Shown here: positions 62,481 through 64,000 of the stretch, piece by piece
Layout: every line of letters begins with the position of its first letter
Position numbering within the stretch: position 1 is the stretch's first letter
Source of the DNA: Pseudomonas sp. TH31
Lineage (GTDB): Bacteria > Pseudomonadota > Gammaproteobacteria > Pseudomonadales > Pseudomonadaceae
Direction: 5' to 3'
Length of the DNA stretch: 64,000 bases
Assembly (NCBI RefSeq): GCF_016650815.1
Contig: NZ_JAEKEZ010000028.1
Span: forward strand, 101,001-165,000
Notes under the pieces: generated by a model
What the model was told of the DNA's origin: nothing
What the model saw: the letters and a program-made list of their open reading frames with translations, nothing else
The model's database searches: none
Translations under genes and position numbers: made by a program

Positions 62481-63494
62481 ATGCTGATCAAGTTCCCTAA
62501 AACGTCTGACTGCCATGAGTCGGACGTGACGCCTGAATCCCTCTACCTCTCTCGTCGTAATGTGCTCGGTGCTGCCGTGGCCGGCTTGGTCGTGAGCAGC
62601 CTTCCCCGATGGGCCAATGCTGACGATGCTGCACGTTATGCCGATGTCGAGCCTGGCAAGGCGCCGTCCTGGTTTGCCGAAAAGCTTCCTTCTACTCAGT
62701 GGGGGGCGGTAAATGTCAAGGACGAAGCGATCACACCGTTCAAGGATGCAACCCACTACAACAACTTCTATGAGTTAGGCACTGACAAAGGTGATCCGGC
62801 AGCCAATGCCGGCGCACTGAAGACCGAGCCATGGAGCGTCGTGGTAGATGGGGAGGTGGGCAAGCCCGGGCGGTACGCGCTGGAGGACTTCATGAAACCT
62901 TACCAGTTGGAGGAGCGGATCTATCGTCTTCGCTGTGTGGAGGCCTGGTCGATGGTCATTCCCTGGATCGGCTTTCCCATCTCGGCGTTACTCAAGGAAG
63001 TTGAGCCAACCTCCAAAGCCAAATACATTCGTTTCGAGACCCTGCAGGATCCCAAAAGCATGCCCGGGCAGCGTTCCGGTTTTGCCTTGATCGACTGGCC
63101 CTATATAGAAGGGTTGCGTCTGGATGAAGCAATGAACCCGTTGGCGATTCTTGCTGTAGGGATGTACGGGCGCGAACTGCCGAATCAGAACGGCGCGCCT
63201 CTGCGTTTGGTGGTGCCTTGGAAGTACGGCTTCAAGAGCATCAAATCCATCGTGCGGATCAGTCTGGTAAGCGAGCAGCCGAAAACCACCTGGCAAAGCA
63301 TCGCCGCGGATGAGTATGGTTTTTATGCGAATGTGAACCCGACGGTCGATCACCCGCGCTGGACCCAAGCGCGGGAGCGGCGTTTGCCGAGTGGTCTGTT
63401 CAAGCCCAATGTGCGGGACACGCAAATGTTTAATGGTTACTCGGATGAGGTCGCCTCTTTATATACGGGTCTCGATCTTCGGAAGAACTACTGA
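62481..63494 (+). CDS. msrP: Protein-methionine-sulfoxide reductase catalytic subunit MsrP (YedY)
   Basis: 337 aa molybdoenzyme. Tat signal peptide with the twin arginine in YLSRRNVLGAAVAGLVVSSLPRWANA (about residues 25-50). Molybdopterin-binding sulfite-oxidase fold; the Mo-ligand Cys is in YRLRCVEAWSMV. Repairs oxidised periplasmic methionines with electrons from MsrQ. Start at 62481 after a weak GGAG-type site; the longer frame overlaps pssA. Confidence 0.95.
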   Translation: MLIKFPKTSDCHESDVTPESLYLSRRNVLGAAVAGLVVSSLPRWANADDAARYADVEPGKAPSWFAEKLPSTQWGAVNVKDEAITPFKDATHYNNFYELGTDKGDPAANAGALKTEPWSVVVDGEVGKPGRYALEDFMKPYQLEERIYRLRCVEAWSMVIPWIGFPISALLKEVEPTSKAKYIRFETLQDPKSMPGQRSGFALIDWPYIEGLRLDEAMNPLAILAVGMYGRELPNQNGAPLRLVVPWKYGFKSIKSIVRISLVSEQPKTTWQSIAADEYGFYANVNPTVDHPRWTQARERRLPSGLFKPNVRDTQMFNGYSDEVASLYTGLDLRKNY

Positions 63495-64000
63495 TGCGTT
63501 TCGCGGTTTGGCGAATTTTCGTCTTTATAGCTATCGCGGTCTGGCCGCTACTTTGGTTGTATCAGGCCTGGGCGGATGTTCTCGGGCCGGACCCGGCAAA
63601 GTGCTGGTTGATCGCCTGGGGCTGGGGACGCTTGTCCTGCTACTGATCACATTAAGTATGACGCCTTTGCAGAAACTGACCGGTTGGGCGGGGTGGATTG
63701 CTGTCCGGCGGCAGTTGGGGTTGTGGTGCTTTGCTTATGTCGTGCTGCATTTGAGTGGGTACACCGCGTTCATTCTCGGTTTCGACTGGTCGCAACTGGG
63801 CGTCGAGTTGCGCAAGCGGCCTTACATTATTGTCGGGACATTGGGGCTTCTCTGTTTGCTGGCGCTGGCCGTGACGTCCAATCGCTACAGCCAGCGGCGT
63901 TTGGGTTCCCGCTGGAAGAGGCTGCATCGACTGGTTTACGTGATTCTCGGGCTCGGCTTGCTGCATATGTTGTGGATTGTTCGTGCGGATCTGAAGGAGT
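63494..64000 (+). CDS. msrQ: MsrQ haem-binding membrane subunit, frame broken once, cut by window edge
   Basis: Partial. Starts MRFAVWRIFVFIAIAVWPLL on an ATG sharing one base with the msrP stop, then changes frame near 63595 (GACCCGGCAAAG for GACCCGGGCAAAG, giving GPDPGKVLVDRLGLG). After this the ferric-reductase-like helices follow: LLLITLSMTPLQKLTGWAGWIAVRRQLGL, LWCFAYVVLHLSGYTAF (haem His), WKRLHRLVYVILGLGLLHMLW (haem His pair). Passes electrons from the quinone pool to MsrP. One missing G in a run suggests sequence error. Confidence 0.9.

Overview
The window is a stretch of core chromosome from a Pseudomonas of the P. fluorescens group. This rests on gene content and order matching what I recall of P. 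aeruginosa PAO1 (pilSR-bamD-rluD-pgeF-clpB; pilA/pilBCD-coaE-yacG; panBCD-pgi-acs; cbrXAB-crcZ-pcnB-folK; dksA-gluQ; phuTUVW-prrF; ilvIHC-pssA-msrPQ), on high GC, and on many copies of the REP palindromes typical of this group (GTAGGAGCTGCCGAAGGCTG and GTGGGAGCGAGCCTGCTCGC types). No database search was run.

Layout. 1-95: end of a probable ThiO-like oxidoreductase. 189-9049: pilus two-component system pilSR, a small membrane protein, BamD, and the divergent rluD-pgeF operon followed by heat-shock clpB. 9227-9796: tRNA-Asn, -Pro, -Lys, -Pro behind a strong promoter. 9906-16588: chemoreceptor, NDH-2 NADH dehydrogenase, small conserved genes, a nitrilase-family gene that looks foreign by composition, and an integral membrane protein. 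16611-21867: yacG-coaE-pilDCB facing pilA. 22055-22576: BON-domain protein behind a complete sigma-54 promoter. 22859-28241: periplasmic and hypothetical proteins and a methyltransferase. 28391-37438: acsA, pgi, panDCB, folK, pcnB and the sRNA crcZ. 37524-42204: cbrB, cbrA, cbrX. 42282-46355: gluQ, dksA, aminotransferase, sfsA, a Rieske protein. 46407-51374: Fur-controlled haem uptake genes phuTUVW, the iron sRNA PrrF, and a cNMP-binding protein. 51673-57737: pentapeptide protein, kinase fusion, PBP1b and small genes. 57738-64000: ilvIHC, pssA, msrPQ.

Regulatory circuits can be read directly. CbrA-CbrB, the CbrB-type palindrome, a sigma-54 promoter, CrcZ with five CA motifs, and a CA motif over the acsA ribosome binding site together form a catabolite-repression loop inside one window. 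PilS-PilR and the sigma-54 promoter of pilA with an upstream palindrome form a second circuit. Fur boxes precede phuT and prrF.

A striking property of the record is that about a dozen single-base indels, nearly all missing bases in short homopolymers, break conserved genes (chemoreceptor three times, cbrA twice, DUF1780 twice, acsA, mrcB, aminotransferase, DUF2845, msrQ and perhaps a membrane protein). These are most economically explained as sequencing errors, so the split reading frames should be read as single genes. I found no CRISPR array, prophage, IS element or rRNA, and no clearly new defence or metabolic system. The most interesting unexplained items are the sigma-54 promoter unit of the BON protein, the long structured leader of ilvI and the nitrilase-family insertion.
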